From a virus: DNA of 38,351 nt. Below the pieces are notes generated by a model. That model was given only the letters and a program-made list of their open reading frames with translations. It had not been told where the DNA came from and ran no database searches. The DNA is taken from positions 1-38,351 of IMG/VR virus record IMGVR_UViG_3300007770_000038; one strand, written 5' to 3'. Below are positions 6,647-15,636 of the stretch, piece after piece. The translations under genes were made by a program, and so were the position numbers. Numbering within the stretch: position 1 is the first letter of the stretch; every line of letters starts with the position of its first letter.

Positions 6647-9474
6647 TATTGTCCTTTAGGTAAAATTTGTGGCGACATGTACTGTATTGTCGCGGGAAGT
6701 GGTTTGGTTTGCTTGTAAAATAAAGAGAAATATCGGAAGTTACCATGTGGCAATGGCAGAATCTTTTCGCCAGTAAACAACGGAATTGCTGTGTCCATGT
6801 TGTCCTGTGGAGTGCGGAACTGTATCTCGTAAGAGCTTTCTCCGGTCTGACCATCTTCGTAGTCATACTTTACGCCAATGTCCCCACCCAGTGTCCTAAA
6901 GAATCCAACTCCTACATTTACTGCTCTTTTGTTTTTGCTTCGAGACATGCCGTCGCCTGCAGGTGCTTGCAACTTCATTGTCTCAATTTCTGATGGATAA
7001 GCTATTCCGTAAATAATTGAATGAGAACTAGAGCTAAACTCTCCGTCTACGCTGAACCGATCTCCGTGTACCTGATATGGGCCAAGCACTAATCCGTTGC
7101 CCAAAACGTAAACGTCATCCCTTCCACGGGCAAGCTCAAACGAAGCCCCAGACAATGCTGGACTAAAAGCGTTTGTCGTAGTTAAAGAAGTTTCGCTATC
7201 AATTGATGCTACACGCTGGGTTTGACCACCGGCTTTGATGTAGCTTCCAACGGAAAGATCGGAAACAAATGTCGTTGACGTTCCCGTTACCGTTGTGCCA
7301 CTAGAGCTAATAGTTCCACTTAAGGACGAGTAGGAGCCTAAATGCCCTGCTCCCGTAACAAGAGTAAAGTCGCTGCCAAGGTCGGGGTCAGGGTACGTTG
7401 TGTCGCTTTCTGCCCCAGTTACAACCGTGCCAGCATCTAAAAACCATTGGTAATTTCGGGTGTTCTCCGAAGAACGCAGACGCATTATTTGAATCTTGCT
7501 GTCCGAAGCTCCAGTTATGTAGTTCCGATAAATAACCCAAACGTCGTCCTCGTCCGATCCGTACACAGATGCGGCACTAAGGAATTGGTCTAGCCCGTTT
7601 TCGTTAGGCTTGCGTTCGGACCAAGCTTGAACCTCTTCTTGCTTTTCCCACATCAAACAATCAATTTGACCACTGTTGGGTAGCCACAAAATTCTATAAG
7701 GATCTTGGCTGTATGCAATTTGAGTGTACGCTCGACCAGTGGCTCCAGTGTTTATGGCGTTAAGCCTTGTCAAATCTTCGGCTGCGTAGCCCCTAGCTCT
7801 CCAGTCGTATGACAATTCGTAAACACGCTGTCTTTCGGAACTAAGAAACACAATGCTACCACTAACTAGCCTTGGCTGTATGTAGGCACTGCCAATTGAA
7901 CTTTGAACCTGGATTAGAGGAGCAGAGGTAGCAGATACGGCGTTGCTGTCGGCTCCACGCAAAGAATATTCTTCTCCAGATGTTCCTATTAGCAAGGCGT
8001 CTTCTCCGACAAGCCACCTAATTTTATTTTGCTCTACGCTAGACAATGTGTAGTTTACCCCGTCGCTTGCCAAAACGTTAGGTACAGACGTTCCAAAATT
8101 CTTAAAATCGTCAATTCCAGACCCCCAAATAGTTTGTTTGCGATTTTCTGTACCGCCAAACCAAATGCGTCCTTGGTAAAAACAAACTGCAGCAGGATAG
8201 CCCTGAACACTACTGAACGCACCCTCGGACCATAGTTCAGTAGCGGCCACTGCACCGCCTGCTGTAGAATCAAGCGACTCAACCCAATCCGCTGTTGCAC
8301 TAAGTTTATCACTTGCACATGCCGTAATTTTAAAACTGCCCTTAACCTCAATTGCTGGTGCAGTTATTATTGCTAAACCATCACTACTGCTGTTACTCCA
8401 AGTTGTATGGGAATAACCATCTCCTCCCCCTAACAACGCTTTTATTTTATATTGAGCTTTCGGGTTAGACTCACTTCCTGTTATATTAAAGTTATCCGAT
8501 CCCAAGCTAGCAACCTCATGTATAAGTTCTTCTGTAGAAAAATTATCAATAGATCTATAAACCCCTATGCCTCCCTTCCAGTCTCCGCTAGTAGTAAACA
8601 CCCAATCTCCAAAAATAGGAATAGCCCCACTGTCCCAAGAAGAACTTAATGGAGCTTTTAAATCTTGAGTTGCTTTTTTGGCCTCACGCTTTTCACGTAT
8701 TTCCCAATAACTCCCAACGTGACCCGCCTCAAATAATGCAGATGATGCGGTAACGGTTACACTGTTGCCAACATATCCATTAACGGCCAGCGTAGTTGTG
8801 CTAGTGTTTTGCTCAATAACTGGAGGTAGGGTAAAATCGACTTGTTCTATACGCCAGTCGGTTGCTCCATACCGAGACAGGGTTAACGGCTGGTAATTTT
8901 CATTTACCAGATAGACTACATCATTTACCTGTGCCCTCATCGGGTAATCTAGGTAAGAAGTGAACTGGCTCATTGGCAACGGGATTTCGTAGATAAACGT
9001 ACCCGTTGTTTCTGTTTCTGTCAAAGCGTGCCAGTTACCTGCGGTAAATGTGCCAGCAGAATCGCCGCCTCCGAGCGTGTCAAATGCATACACAACTCCA
9101 CCATTGCTAACCAACTCGCCATACCTGTATGTCGTACTTGCCTGCCAAGCCGACACATCCCCTATGTCAACCGTAACCTGGGCATTGCCAATTGTGCTTT
9201 GAGAGCTATCAAAGAAACGCATGTACGTTCCGTCAGTCTCAATAATGTAGTTTACCGATTGGCTAAACTTAAATGGCAACAATATGCTGCTGCTAGTCTT
9301 AGCCTCAGCCGCATACTCAAAGCCCCACATGCGTTCAGCGGGACCATACTTAAGCGGCATGAAACCCGTGCAGGTTTTAAGGGCTGAGTTGTAGTCTTCT
9401 AAATCTGTACGCCCATGCAATAGGGGCGACCACAGTCCAGCATTAAACCGATTTATTCTAGTCCACAAGCTCAT
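6646..9474 (-). CDS. Tail tubular protein B-like (nozzle)
   Basis: 942 residues if started at the ATG 9472-9474 (MSLWTRINRFNAGLWSP), which overlaps the previous stop as ATGA and has AAGGAG upstream. A longer version from 9510 is open but runs into the preceding gene and is less likely. The N-terminal pattern (NAGLWSPLLHGRTDLEDY, then GFMPLKYGPAERMWGFEY) is characteristic of podoviral nozzle proteins. A middle segment LAVNGYVGNSVTVTASSALF and a later repeat-like beta module (GTISSSGTTVTGTSTTF, SVGSYIKAGGQTQRV) look like inserted beta domains. It follows tail tubular protein A, as in T7. Confidence 0.88.
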   Translation of the reverse strand: MSLWTRINRFNAGLWSPLLHGRTDLEDYNSALKTCTGFMPLKYGPAERMWGFEYAAEAKTSSSILLPFKFSQSVNYIIETDGTYMRFFDSSQSTIGNAQVTVDIGDVSAWQASTTYRYGELVSNGGVVYAFDTLGGGDSAGTFTAGNWHALTETETTGTFIYEIPLPMSQFTSYLDYPMRAQVNDVVYLVNENYQPLTLSRYGATDWRIEQVDFTLPPVIEQNTSTTTLAVNGYVGNSVTVTASSALFEAGHVGSYWEIREKREAKKATQDLKAPLSSSWDSGAIPIFGDWVFTTSGDWKGGIGVYRSIDNFSTEELIHEVASLGSDNFNITGSESNPKAQYKIKALLGGGDGYSHTTWSNSSSDGLAIITAPAIEVKGSFKITACASDKLSATADWVESLDSTAGGAVAATELWSEGAFSSVQGYPAAVCFYQGRIWFGGTENRKQTIWGSGIDDFKNFGTSVPNVLASDGVNYTLSSVEQNKIRWLVGEDALLIGTSGEEYSLRGADSNAVSATSAPLIQVQSSIGSAYIQPRLVSGSIVFLSSERQRVYELSYDWRARGYAAEDLTRLNAINTGATGRAYTQIAYSQDPYRILWLPNSGQIDCLMWEKQEEVQAWSERKPNENGLDQFLSAASVYGSDEDDVWVIYRNYITGASDSKIQIMRLRSSENTRNYQWFLDAGTVVTGAESDTTYPDPDLGSDFTLVTGAGHLGSYSSLSGTISSSGTTVTGTSTTFVSDLSVGSYIKAGGQTQRVASIDSETSLTTTNAFSPALSGASFELARGRDDVYVLGNGLVLGPYQVHGDRFSVDGEFSSSSHSIIYGIAYPSEIETMKLQAPAGDGMSRSKNKRAVNVGVGFFRTLGGDIGVKYDYEDGQTGESSYEIQFRTPQDNMDTAIPLFTGEKILPLPHGNFRYFSLFYKQTKPLPATIQYMSPQILPKGQ

Positions 9475-10082
9475 ATCGCTCCTTCGCCGCCGTGGTGGAG
9501 AGAGTCCCAAGCAGAAGAAGCGTACATGTTGTCAACTGGCCTGCGGCGTTGCAGACTATCTGTAAATTTAGCTTCCTCTACTTTCTGGTCATACAACGAA
9601 AACAATCCTTGGGTTAGCCCTTTGTCATCGGCAATAGCCATTGAGCAAGAAGCCGCCAAATGAAGTGCCATAGACTCTGTGAGCAGCGCATCAAACAAAG
9701 AAGTGTCTTCCTCGTCTCTAATGTAAGTAATTTTTAAAGGAGCGGCCAAGTCAGTGTGTATGTACTGCCCTTTAAGCTCGTACTCCTTAAAGTGTAAATC
9801 GTCTAAGTCCGTGTCGGCTATATTGACAAGCCTTAAAGACTCTTGAGGAACTAAATATCTTTTGCTCCATGTATGGACCGGAGCAGTTGCATCCTCGGAA
9901 AGGCTAGTGTCTTTCTTAGCACATCCCCAGGTGTGCGACCTTAGCACTTCTTTTCTGCTAAAATCATACCGAAAACTAAGAAGCTCGGCTGTTGGACTAG
10001 TGTCGGTAAAAGGATCGGTGTACCTTCTTTCCCCTAAATGGGTTGCCGCTAAATTTACTATATCGGTTTTTGTTACTGCCAT
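9471..10082 (-). CDS. Tail tubular protein A-like (head-tail adaptor)
   Basis: 203 residues. The opening MAVTKTDIVNLAATHLGERR, and RYDFSRKEVLRSHTWGCAKK soon after, match the pattern of gp11-like adaptors (the N and HLG motifs, the RxDxxRxxxLRxHxW motif, then an all-alpha C-terminal half). It sits between capsid and nozzle genes, its usual place. It would bind the portal and carry the nozzle at the tail base. A weak AAGAAG lies before the ATG at 10080-10082. Its TGA overlaps the start of the next gene. Confidence 0.88.
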   Translation of the reverse strand: MAVTKTDIVNLAATHLGERRYTDPFTDTSPTAELLSFRYDFSRKEVLRSHTWGCAKKDTSLSEDATAPVHTWSKRYLVPQESLRLVNIADTDLDDLHFKEYELKGQYIHTDLAAPLKITYIRDEEDTSLFDALLTESMALHLAASCSMAIADDKGLTQGLFSLYDQKVEEAKFTDSLQRRRPVDNMYASSAWDSLHHGGEGAI

Positions 10083-10105
10083 GCTTCTTATATGTTAAAC
10101 CCCTA

Positions 10106-10131
10106 AGCCCACCCCCCGAAAGGGGTGAGCC
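10106..10131 (-). terminator. Strong hairpin after the capsid gene (attenuator)
   Basis: A stem of CACCCC with GGGGTG around a six-base loop, extended by AGCC on both sides through GU-permitting pairs, gives about ten pairs. It lies between the capsid stop (10166) and the adaptor start (10082). On the minus strand it is followed by TTAGGGGTTTAAC rather than a clean U run, so partial termination or 3-prime protection of abundant capsid mRNA is more likely than full termination. Confidence 0.55.
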
Positions 10132-10165
10132 AAGGAGACTAGGAAGAACCTAGAATTTAAAGAGT

Positions 10166-11059
10166 CTATGGACTCTGATCGCAGAGAACTTCTACTACGC
10201 CTTCTTCTTGAACGCGAGTAGCGCCAATATCTTGCTCTGCCCAAACTTGCCAAGAGTAGTTCTTGGTGGGGAGCTGCTCGACTTTAGCATTAAAGCCAGA
10301 GGTGATACCGGCAACGACTCCGCTGCGAGTGTAAGCAAACGAGCTTGCAATGTCGCTTCCGTCAACGGCAACTAGCTGAGTTGGGCAGAACTCGAATCCC
10401 ATGAAGTAATTAACTTCACCGTTTACGAGAGCCTTAACAGCAGCAAAGTCGGAGTCGCTAACTTTGTCTACATTGTTTAGCAAGTCGTCCAACTGCTCTT
10501 GGCGGTGGACGTAGTATTTTTGCTCACCCATTGGAGTCTCATTCTTACCAAGAATAGACTTGGCTTCGATGAGTTTAGCAAGGGTCAACCCTTCGCTGGA
10601 ACCGCCTAGGTCAGCAGCAACCTTCTGCGAAGCAGGAAGAGAAACTGAAGACTCAGAAGTAGATCCAGAGAGCTTGGCCGTAGCGGCGTCCAAAGCAGCC
10701 GCGATAACCGTGGAGTCGTAAGAGCGGCCAAAGAAGGCAGACGCTATTTCGACGTATGGTCCGAGGAAGTCGGCAACGCTACGATTGCGGTCAGGCATGT
10801 CGATAAGATCTGCCCAACGAGTTGGAGTTGCAGTAAGCTTGCGGGTTTCGTGTACTGTATCAATATACGCAGTGTCCGAAGCGCGAGTGTAAGTGGTTCC
10901 ACTAGCAATTGCTCCAACCTGGGGCAAAAACAAAGCTTCTCCACCAACCATGCTACGCTCGGCGAGCTTACCCTTAAGACGAGAAGCTCCCTGCTGATAT
11001 TGAATATGTACGTCCGAAGCAAACTTTTGCGAGAATGCATTAGGATATTGTGAGGACAT
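10166..11059 (-). CDS. Major capsid protein
   Basis: 297 residues, soluble, without a signal peptide. The N-terminal MSSQYPNAFSQKFASDVHIQ and QQGASRLKGKL, followed by RWADLIDMPDRNRS, resemble one podoviral capsid family. It has its own promoter at 11169-11197 and a roughly 100-base leader with a small CCAGT/ACTGG hairpin. It directly follows the scaffold gene. There is no clear Shine-Dalgarno site before the ATG at 11057-11059, which is notable for what should be the most expressed gene; an A/U-rich unstructured leader may compensate. The call rests on position and family resemblance. Confidence 0.85.
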   Translation of the reverse strand: MSSQYPNAFSQKFASDVHIQYQQGASRLKGKLAERSMVGGEALFLPQVGAIASGTTYTRASDTAYIDTVHETRKLTATPTRWADLIDMPDRNRSVADFLGPYVEIASAFFGRSYDSTVIAAALDAATAKLSGSTSESSVSLPASQKVAADLGGSSEGLTLAKLIEAKSILGKNETPMGEQKYYVHRQEQLDDLLNNVDKVSDSDFAAVKALVNGEVNYFMGFEFCPTQLVAVDGSDIASSFAYTRSGVVAGITSGFNAKVEQLPTKNYSWQVWAEQDIGATRVQEEGVVEVLCDQSP

Positions 11060-11168
11060 ATTGTAATATAATTAGTTGTTATAGTTCAGGTTTATTTCCT
11101 GTTCCCAGTCAACACTGGCAGGGGCTTCCGACACAGGGCGCAAGGCTTGTCTGATTGGAGTGCCGCAT

Positions 11169-11197
11169 ATTATACACTATTTTATTTAAAATGTCAA
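11169..11197 (-). promoter_or_regulatory. Perfect sigma-70 promoter for the capsid gene (P3)
   Basis: On the minus strand CTTGACA, a 17-base spacer and TATAAT, followed by ATGCGGCA. It lies just after the scaffold stop at 11214, so it serves the capsid and downstream tail genes. Confidence 0.9.
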
Positions 11198-11213
11198 GCA
11201 AAATTTTAAATAA

Positions 11214-12107
11214 TTATCCAAGCTGTAGTGCTGCCTTCTCTTCAAAAAGTTTTAAAACCTTTTGGTGAGCGGCGCGATCTCCATCTCGGTACGCAGTGTA
11301 GTAAGGATTTGACGGGTTGTTTTGAATGTCGTGAATCTGCTCGTCAATGCTTTGAGATGACGTTATGCTGGTATTCTCAACACCCCTAATTTTAGACCCC
11401 ATCAACGTATCGTACTGAGACGCCAAACGAGAGGCAAACCCAGGCATAGTCCAAAAGTCGGCAATATCTAGTCCTAGGTGTTTAGCAACTACCTGAGCCT
11501 TGTCTAAGGCTTGCTGATAGTTCTCGCCGCCTCGTGGACCAAATTCTGCCTCTAGCGATTGAACCGCCTGCTCTACACTTTGAGTAGACTGCTCTTGCTG
11601 ATTGCTTGCATTGTCTTCAAGAGCTTTAGCAATTTGCCCATAAAGCTTAGATGCTTGGCGTTGCGAAAGCCCAGCATCATGAAAAATAGCATCAGTTGCA
11701 GCTTTAGCTTCTGGATCTATCCCTTCTGGGGCTTGATAGCCCTCGGGGGACTCTGGTCTTCCCATAGCTTTATAAGCCTGATCCCACACCTCATCGCCAT
11801 CATTATCTGTTGGAATGGGCATCTTTTCCTTAGAAAGCATACGTTCCAAGTTAAGGTAGGATTTAGCCAAGCCACTAACTGAGTTAAACTTGTCGCCAAG
11901 GGCTTTATACTTATCGACGTTTTCACCCTCTTCCAAGGGCAATCTATCAAATATGTTTTCCTTAAATGACAAATCATCGCCAACAAACTCCTTTAAGTTT
12001 GTTGTAGCAACCGGTTCCGCAGGGGCAGCAGGTGCCGCTTCGACTTGCTCAGTCGCTGGTGCTTCTGTTGGCTCTGCTGCAAGTGGATTTGCTGTTTCTT
12101 CGCTCAC
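11214..12107 (-). CDS. Scaffolding protein
   Basis: 297 residues, acidic, with an Ala/Glu/Pro-rich low-complexity start (AAPAAPAEPVATTNL) and a mostly helical, Gln-rich remainder. It has no enzymatic motif. Position directly before the capsid gene and the acidic helical composition fit a podoviral scaffold (T7 gp9 type), which is needed for procapsid assembly and then released. The start is GTG at 12105-12107, with a full GGAGG six bases upstream, overlapping the previous gene's TGA. The middle (WDQAYKAMGRPESPEGYQ) is a frequent scaffold motif. Confidence 0.82.
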   Translation of the reverse strand: MSEETANPLAAEPTEAPATEQVEAAPAAPAEPVATTNLKEFVGDDLSFKENIFDRLPLEEGENVDKYKALGDKFNSVSGLAKSYLNLERMLSKEKMPIPTDNDGDEVWDQAYKAMGRPESPEGYQAPEGIDPEAKAATDAIFHDAGLSQRQASKLYGQIAKALEDNASNQQEQSTQSVEQAVQSLEAEFGPRGGENYQQALDKAQVVAKHLGLDIADFWTMPGFASRLASQYDTLMGSKIRGVENTSITSSQSIDEQIHDIQNNPSNPYYTAYRDGDRAAHQKVLKLFEEKAALQLG

Positions 12108-12517
12108 AATACACCTCCACCGTTTTTATAGCCAATGTCGTATTCGTCCCTGACCATACCTTTGTACTCGTGCTCATCGGCGTTATACCCTAGCCGAGAT
12201 CGAGCATCTTCAAACCCCTGTCTTTGTGCGGCAACGCATTGCTTAGTAAGCGACGGACCGCTTCGCCGTTCCCGGTCATCAAGAATAGTATATCTATTTT
12301 TATATCTAACCTTGTAATCTTCGGGGTAGTTTTTATTTAGCCATGTCACAAAATTGGGGTCCTTATCTCCATAAAGACTATTAAGTCCTGGAGCATCGGG
12401 ATAAGCCTCATCAATAGGCATGGCTAATCTTTCTTTAAGCGTCGGACCCTCGGGTTTAGACGCAGTTTTAGTGGCTACCTTTTTGGTAACCTTTTTTACT
12501 GTTTTCTTTGTAGGCAT
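12104..12517 (-). CDS. Small basic-N-terminus protein of the head module, unknown
   Basis: 137 residues with a Lys/Thr-rich tail (MPTKKTVKKVTKKVATKT) and a globular part including FVTWLNKNYPEDYKVRYKNR and a C-terminal EYDIGYKNGGGVL. I do not recognise a family. The ATG overlaps the previous TAA as TAATG, and the stop overlaps the scaffold's GTG, so it is translated as part of the portal-scaffold block. The basic tail could contact DNA or capsid, but that is only inference. Confidence 0.75.
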   Translation of the reverse strand: MPTKKTVKKVTKKVATKTASKPEGPTLKERLAMPIDEAYPDAPGLNSLYGDKDPNFVTWLNKNYPEDYKVRYKNRYTILDDRERRSGPSLTKQCVAAQRQGFEDARSRLGYNADEHEYKGMVRDEYDIGYKNGGGVL

Positions 12518-12774
12518 TATACTTCGTTGATTATCCGAAATGGACCATCCACTTCAGGTCTTTGAAAGTTCTCAAGCCCCCGCATGTACTCAATGTAATT
12601 GACGATACGGCTTAGAAGATGATAACTTCTGAGCTCGTCATTTGTTACATTCGGGTCTACGCCAAACTGATTCATCCGACAAACATCTTTAAGATGGTTC
12701 AGAACAGTTTCGCCGTAATCGTTATTAAAACATTCTTGATATGCTTTAACTAAGTCCTTTTCTCCTTTTTCCAT
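12517..12774 (-). CDS. Bbp19-like small phage protein
   Basis: 85 residues. The pattern DLVKAYQECFNNDYGETVL, then HLKDVCRMN and a final helix LLSRIVNYIEYMRG, resembles the Bbp19-type family that sits beside portal genes in podoviruses. It starts at ATG 12772-12774, three bases after the portal stop. The function in that family is not well defined; a structural or connector role is suggested by place. Confidence 0.75.
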   Translation of the reverse strand: MEKGEKDLVKAYQECFNNDYGETVLNHLKDVCRMNQFGVDPNVTNDELRSYHLLSRIVNYIEYMRGLENFQRPEVDGPFRIINEV

Positions 12775-12777
12775 AAA

Positions 12778-14439
12778 TTAAAGACCAGCACCGCTCATTT
12801 GAGAGACGGCCTGCCCAGCCATTTGCAATTGCTGCAACTGCTGAGTAAGCATTGCGATTTGCTCATCGCGTTGCTTAAGCTGATCTATCGTAGCATCATC
12901 ATTAACAATTTCGGCAGGCACCGTAGAGTTAATGGCAATTTCCTTCAAGCCACGTTCCCAGTCAAGGGACCTTGCCCCGGCACCAGGTACAAACGCTTCC
13001 ACGACCTGTGCGGCTTGCGCCACTCTAACCAAGCCTTGTGTGCGTTGTGCCTTAACCGCTAGAGCAATGCGGCTATTGTATACTACGCTAAAATTGCTAA
13101 TGTCTTCAAGTCCCGTTTCTTCAAGTATGTCGTCAAAGTCCCCGACTAGAGACATTTGGATAAACACGTTTTCAATAACTTGATTTAGACACTCGTCTAC
13201 GATGTTTTGGAATATAGGGGTAAAAAGTTTAAGCTGTTCTTCTGCCTGCATCTGAACCTCAAATGCTGTCTTCTCAGTAGTAGCAATGTCCTGCTGAGTA
13301 AAAAACTTAAACATCTCATTAAAAAACGCAGAGCGAACTTGGCCCTCAAGCCTACGGACAAACCAATCAACACTTTGAATGTTAAATGGGACAATGTATG
13401 GCTGAGGTACACCGTTTGGCGTATGTGGGTCAAACATAATTTCCCCACCGGCACGGTCGTCCTTGCGATAGGAACTATCCTTGGGCACCAGCATTGGAGG
13501 ACGGACACCCTTCTCCACTGCCACGCTAATGTCGCGTATAGCACGATTTAGAACTCGGACAGTTGGGTATGCTTGCGTTCCAGGAGAACGGCCAAAGCCT
13601 GCATCGTGCCTGCTTTTAAGTATGCGAGTTACAATGTAAGGCTGGTAGTACAGGCCATCATTGTCTAAGATAACGCTGCTGCTTTCCTTGCAAACATACA
13701 CCGACTCAAACGGACGGTTTTCCGGTGCAGCCGGTATGTTCCCTTCGGAGCCTAGGCGTGGCTTTACCATGTGGATGATGGTAAACTTTTTATTGCGAGA
13801 GGAAGGATGGTCGGACTTCATTGCGTCCATAATAACTTCTGGAAGCTCTGCCTTGCCATCTTCTATGTCGTCTTTAAAGTAGGCATAGATTTGTTCAGCC
13901 GTCTTGCCGTCCCACTCGTGAAATACCGTAGTAGCATATCCGTCTTCATCTTCGCGGAATCTAAACTTGCCAAACGGAATTTCTACAAAGTTAAATGCAC
14001 GTTTCTTAGATGGCATCATAGCCAAGCAAAACGTACCAAACATGCCGCCACTATGCACTGCCTCGTGGAATGCACGGTAGAAGTTGGACTGACCAATACG
14101 AGTGCGAATGCGATCTGACGCACCATTGTAGAAGCGACGCTCACTTTCTATAACTTCTGGGTCAAAGCTTTGTGACTCAAGCTCTAGCCAACGCTCGTTT
14201 TGCGGAGTTAGATCCGACACAATGCCAGCACTAAATACCTCTAGGGCATCACGAAACGTAGTGTCAAATATGCGGGTGCTGTCAATCTGACCTGCGGTGC
14301 GACCGCCAATCTGTCCAGACTTACGCTCCTCTCCATAAATTGCTATGTTGTTTGCGTAAGACTTCCACTGTTCCATTTCTGGAAAGTCGTTGAAGTCAGC
14401 AAGGATGGCTCTCGCCCTTGATGAATCTTCTTGAGGCAT
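12778..14439 (-). CDS. Portal (head-to-tail connector) protein, T7 gp8-like
   Basis: 553 residues, the usual length for podoviral portals. Recognisable stretches are ARAILADFNDFPEMEQWKSY at the start, STRIFDTTFRDALEVFSAGI (residues about 50-70), a GTFCLAMMPS segment, and SRHDAGFGRSPGTQAYPTVR followed by LNRAIRDISVAVEKGVRPPM in the middle, all typical of this connector family. The C-terminus is Gln-rich. It forms the dodecameric ring through which DNA enters and leaves. The ATG overlaps the upstream TAA, and promoter P2 lies one small gene upstream. Confidence 0.92.
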   Translation of the reverse strand: MPQEDSSRARAILADFNDFPEMEQWKSYANNIAIYGEERKSGQIGGRTAGQIDSTRIFDTTFRDALEVFSAGIVSDLTPQNERWLELESQSFDPEVIESERRFYNGASDRIRTRIGQSNFYRAFHEAVHSGGMFGTFCLAMMPSKKRAFNFVEIPFGKFRFREDEDGYATTVFHEWDGKTAEQIYAYFKDDIEDGKAELPEVIMDAMKSDHPSSRNKKFTIIHMVKPRLGSEGNIPAAPENRPFESVYVCKESSSVILDNDGLYYQPYIVTRILKSRHDAGFGRSPGTQAYPTVRVLNRAIRDISVAVEKGVRPPMLVPKDSSYRKDDRAGGEIMFDPHTPNGVPQPYIVPFNIQSVDWFVRRLEGQVRSAFFNEMFKFFTQQDIATTEKTAFEVQMQAEEQLKLFTPIFQNIVDECLNQVIENVFIQMSLVGDFDDILEETGLEDISNFSVVYNSRIALAVKAQRTQGLVRVAQAAQVVEAFVPGAGARSLDWERGLKEIAINSTVPAEIVNDDATIDQLKQRDEQIAMLTQQLQQLQMAGQAVSQMSGAGL

Positions 14440-14750
14440 TATCCTAATTTATTTTTTCTTTCTCGCCCAGCAATAATTGTGCTAAGCAAATCCATTTGGC
14501 GACGGTCTTCTTCTTGTCCTTGAGGCTGCGTTTGAATAGTTGTTGTTGTAGATGGCTGACTAATTTGAGTAGGAACAGATGGTGGTTTTGGTACTGATGC
14601 TTTTGCTATTTCAGTTACACCCTTTGTTACGGCAGCAACCTTAGTAGCTTTAGCAGCTAAAGAAGCAGCTTTTACGACCTTTGCAGACGCACCTGCTGGT
14701 GCAGCCGCTCCTTGTAAAGCATTAACAAATGCTGGTATAAATTGACACAT
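14439..14750 (-). CDS. Small Ala-rich protein before the portal, unknown
   Basis: 103 residues. An Ala/Lys/Val-rich amphipathic N-terminal half is followed by a Pro/Gln/Thr linker (SQPSTTTTIQTQPQGQ) and a C-terminal RRQMDLLSTIIAGRERKNKL resembling the ends of other short podoviral proteins. It is the first gene after promoter P2. The predicted transcription start near 14764 leaves only about 13 leader bases, and no Shine-Dalgarno site is seen. Its overlap with the portal start suggests coupled translation. The function is unknown. Confidence 0.7.
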   Translation of the reverse strand: MCQFIPAFVNALQGAAAPAGASAKVVKAASLAAKATKVAAVTKGVTEIAKASVPKPPSVPTQISQPSTTTTIQTQPQGQEEDRRQMDLLSTIIAGRERKNKLG

Positions 14751-14770
14751 AATAATAAAACTTGCCGAAC

Positions 14771-14799
14771 ATTATACACTATTGAGCATCAATTGTCAA
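14771..14799 (-). promoter_or_regulatory. Perfect sigma-70 promoter for the portal block (P2)
   Basis: On the minus strand CTTGACA, 17 bases, TATAAT, then GTTCGGCA. It lies between the small-terminase stop (14815) and the 103-residue gene. Confidence 0.9.
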
Positions 14800-14814
14800 G
14801 TAAAAAATAAAAAA

Positions 14815-15282
14815 CTACTCTTCAGAAATGTCTATAACTTTTTCGGCTTGCTTAATGTCTTTGTTCTTTTCCCGCAACTGTTTCATCAGTTCGCCAATAA
14901 GAGCATTGCCTTGCTGCAACTTTGCATCCCCTTGCTCGTCAGACCTTGTGTGCCCCTGCATTTCATTGTCCATACGCACTAGCTTAATGTAGTTTTCTTT
15001 GTCCCTAATCCGGTAAGCCTCGTCAATTAGCACCCGGTTCTGGATAAGCTTTTCATCCTTAGTCATGGGATCGCTGGAGGTCTCAATCTGCTCAAGCCGA
15101 TCCTTTTCACGAATAAACTCTGCATGTTTCATCCAGTCCCAAGCTTTCTGCTGGGCATAGCTAAGGCTAACGCCAAACACCGCAGAGGCTATTTTTGGTA
15201 TAGTTTGCGATGCGTCTTTCTTGTGGATGCGAAGGGCGTACTCCGCATATTTGTCATCTGTAAATCTATTATGTTTCCCCAT
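14815..15282 (-). CDS. Small terminase subunit (candidate)
   Basis: 155 residues from the ATG at 15280-15282 (MGKHNRFTDDKYAEYALRIH). That start overlaps the preceding gene's end and has AAGGAA upstream. A longer open version from 15390 lies wholly inside that gene and is rejected. Residues about 25-50 (TIPKIASAVFGVSLSYAQQK) fit a helix-turn-helix, and the rest is helical and charged with an acidic tail (VIDISEE). Location between the large terminase and portal supports DNA recognition for packaging. The call is from architecture, not from a catalytic motif. Confidence 0.65.
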   Translation of the reverse strand: MGKHNRFTDDKYAEYALRIHKKDASQTIPKIASAVFGVSLSYAQQKAWDWMKHAEFIREKDRLEQIETSSDPMTKDEKLIQNRVLIDEAYRIRDKENYIKLVRMDNEMQGHTRSDEQGDAKLQQGNALIGELMKQLREKNKDIKQAEKVIDISEE

Positions 15283-15634
15283 CGTTTTTAAGTTCCTTAT
15301 ACCAAAGCACCGACTGGTACGGAGAAAACCCAAACTTAGGCATAAATTTAAATATAGGGCTATCTTCATTGCAGCAAACAAGCGCGTCACAAAACCCAGC
15401 TTCTTTGCCTATTTTTTCACTTTGCCTAAAAACCCTCATTAAAGCAGTTGGGCTTTTAACCTCTTTATCCATAAACATCGTTACTAAAGGAACCCCACCT
15501 ATGGATATGCTCCCTTTTATTTTGCCATCTATTTCTATTATGTTAGTTGGGCGCCACAACCCATGCCCATTTTTTTTGGCTAAGTCTACTAGTTCTTCTA
15601 CGTCCTCTTCTTTTATGTCTCTTATATTTGTCAT
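15269..15634 (-). CDS. GNAT-fold-like protein (T7 gp13/internal protein A-like)
   Basis: 121 residues shaped like a short GNAT acetyltransferase: IRDIKEEDVEELVDLAKKNG at the N-terminus, a beta strand ISIGGVPLVTMFMDKEVKS, then RQSEKIGKEAGFCDALVCC and a final FKFMPKFGFSPYQSVLWYK. The canonical acetyl-CoA loop (Q/RxxGxG/A) is not clear, so catalysis is doubtful. Similar short GNAT-like proteins occur in podoviral late regions. It lies between the terminase genes and overlaps the small-terminase start by 14 bases. The role is unknown. Confidence 0.65.
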   Translation of the reverse strand: MTNIRDIKEEDVEELVDLAKKNGHGLWRPTNIIEIDGKIKGSISIGGVPLVTMFMDKEVKSPTALMRVFRQSEKIGKEAGFCDALVCCNEDSPIFKFMPKFGFSPYQSVLWYKELKNDGET

Positions 15635-15636
15635 AA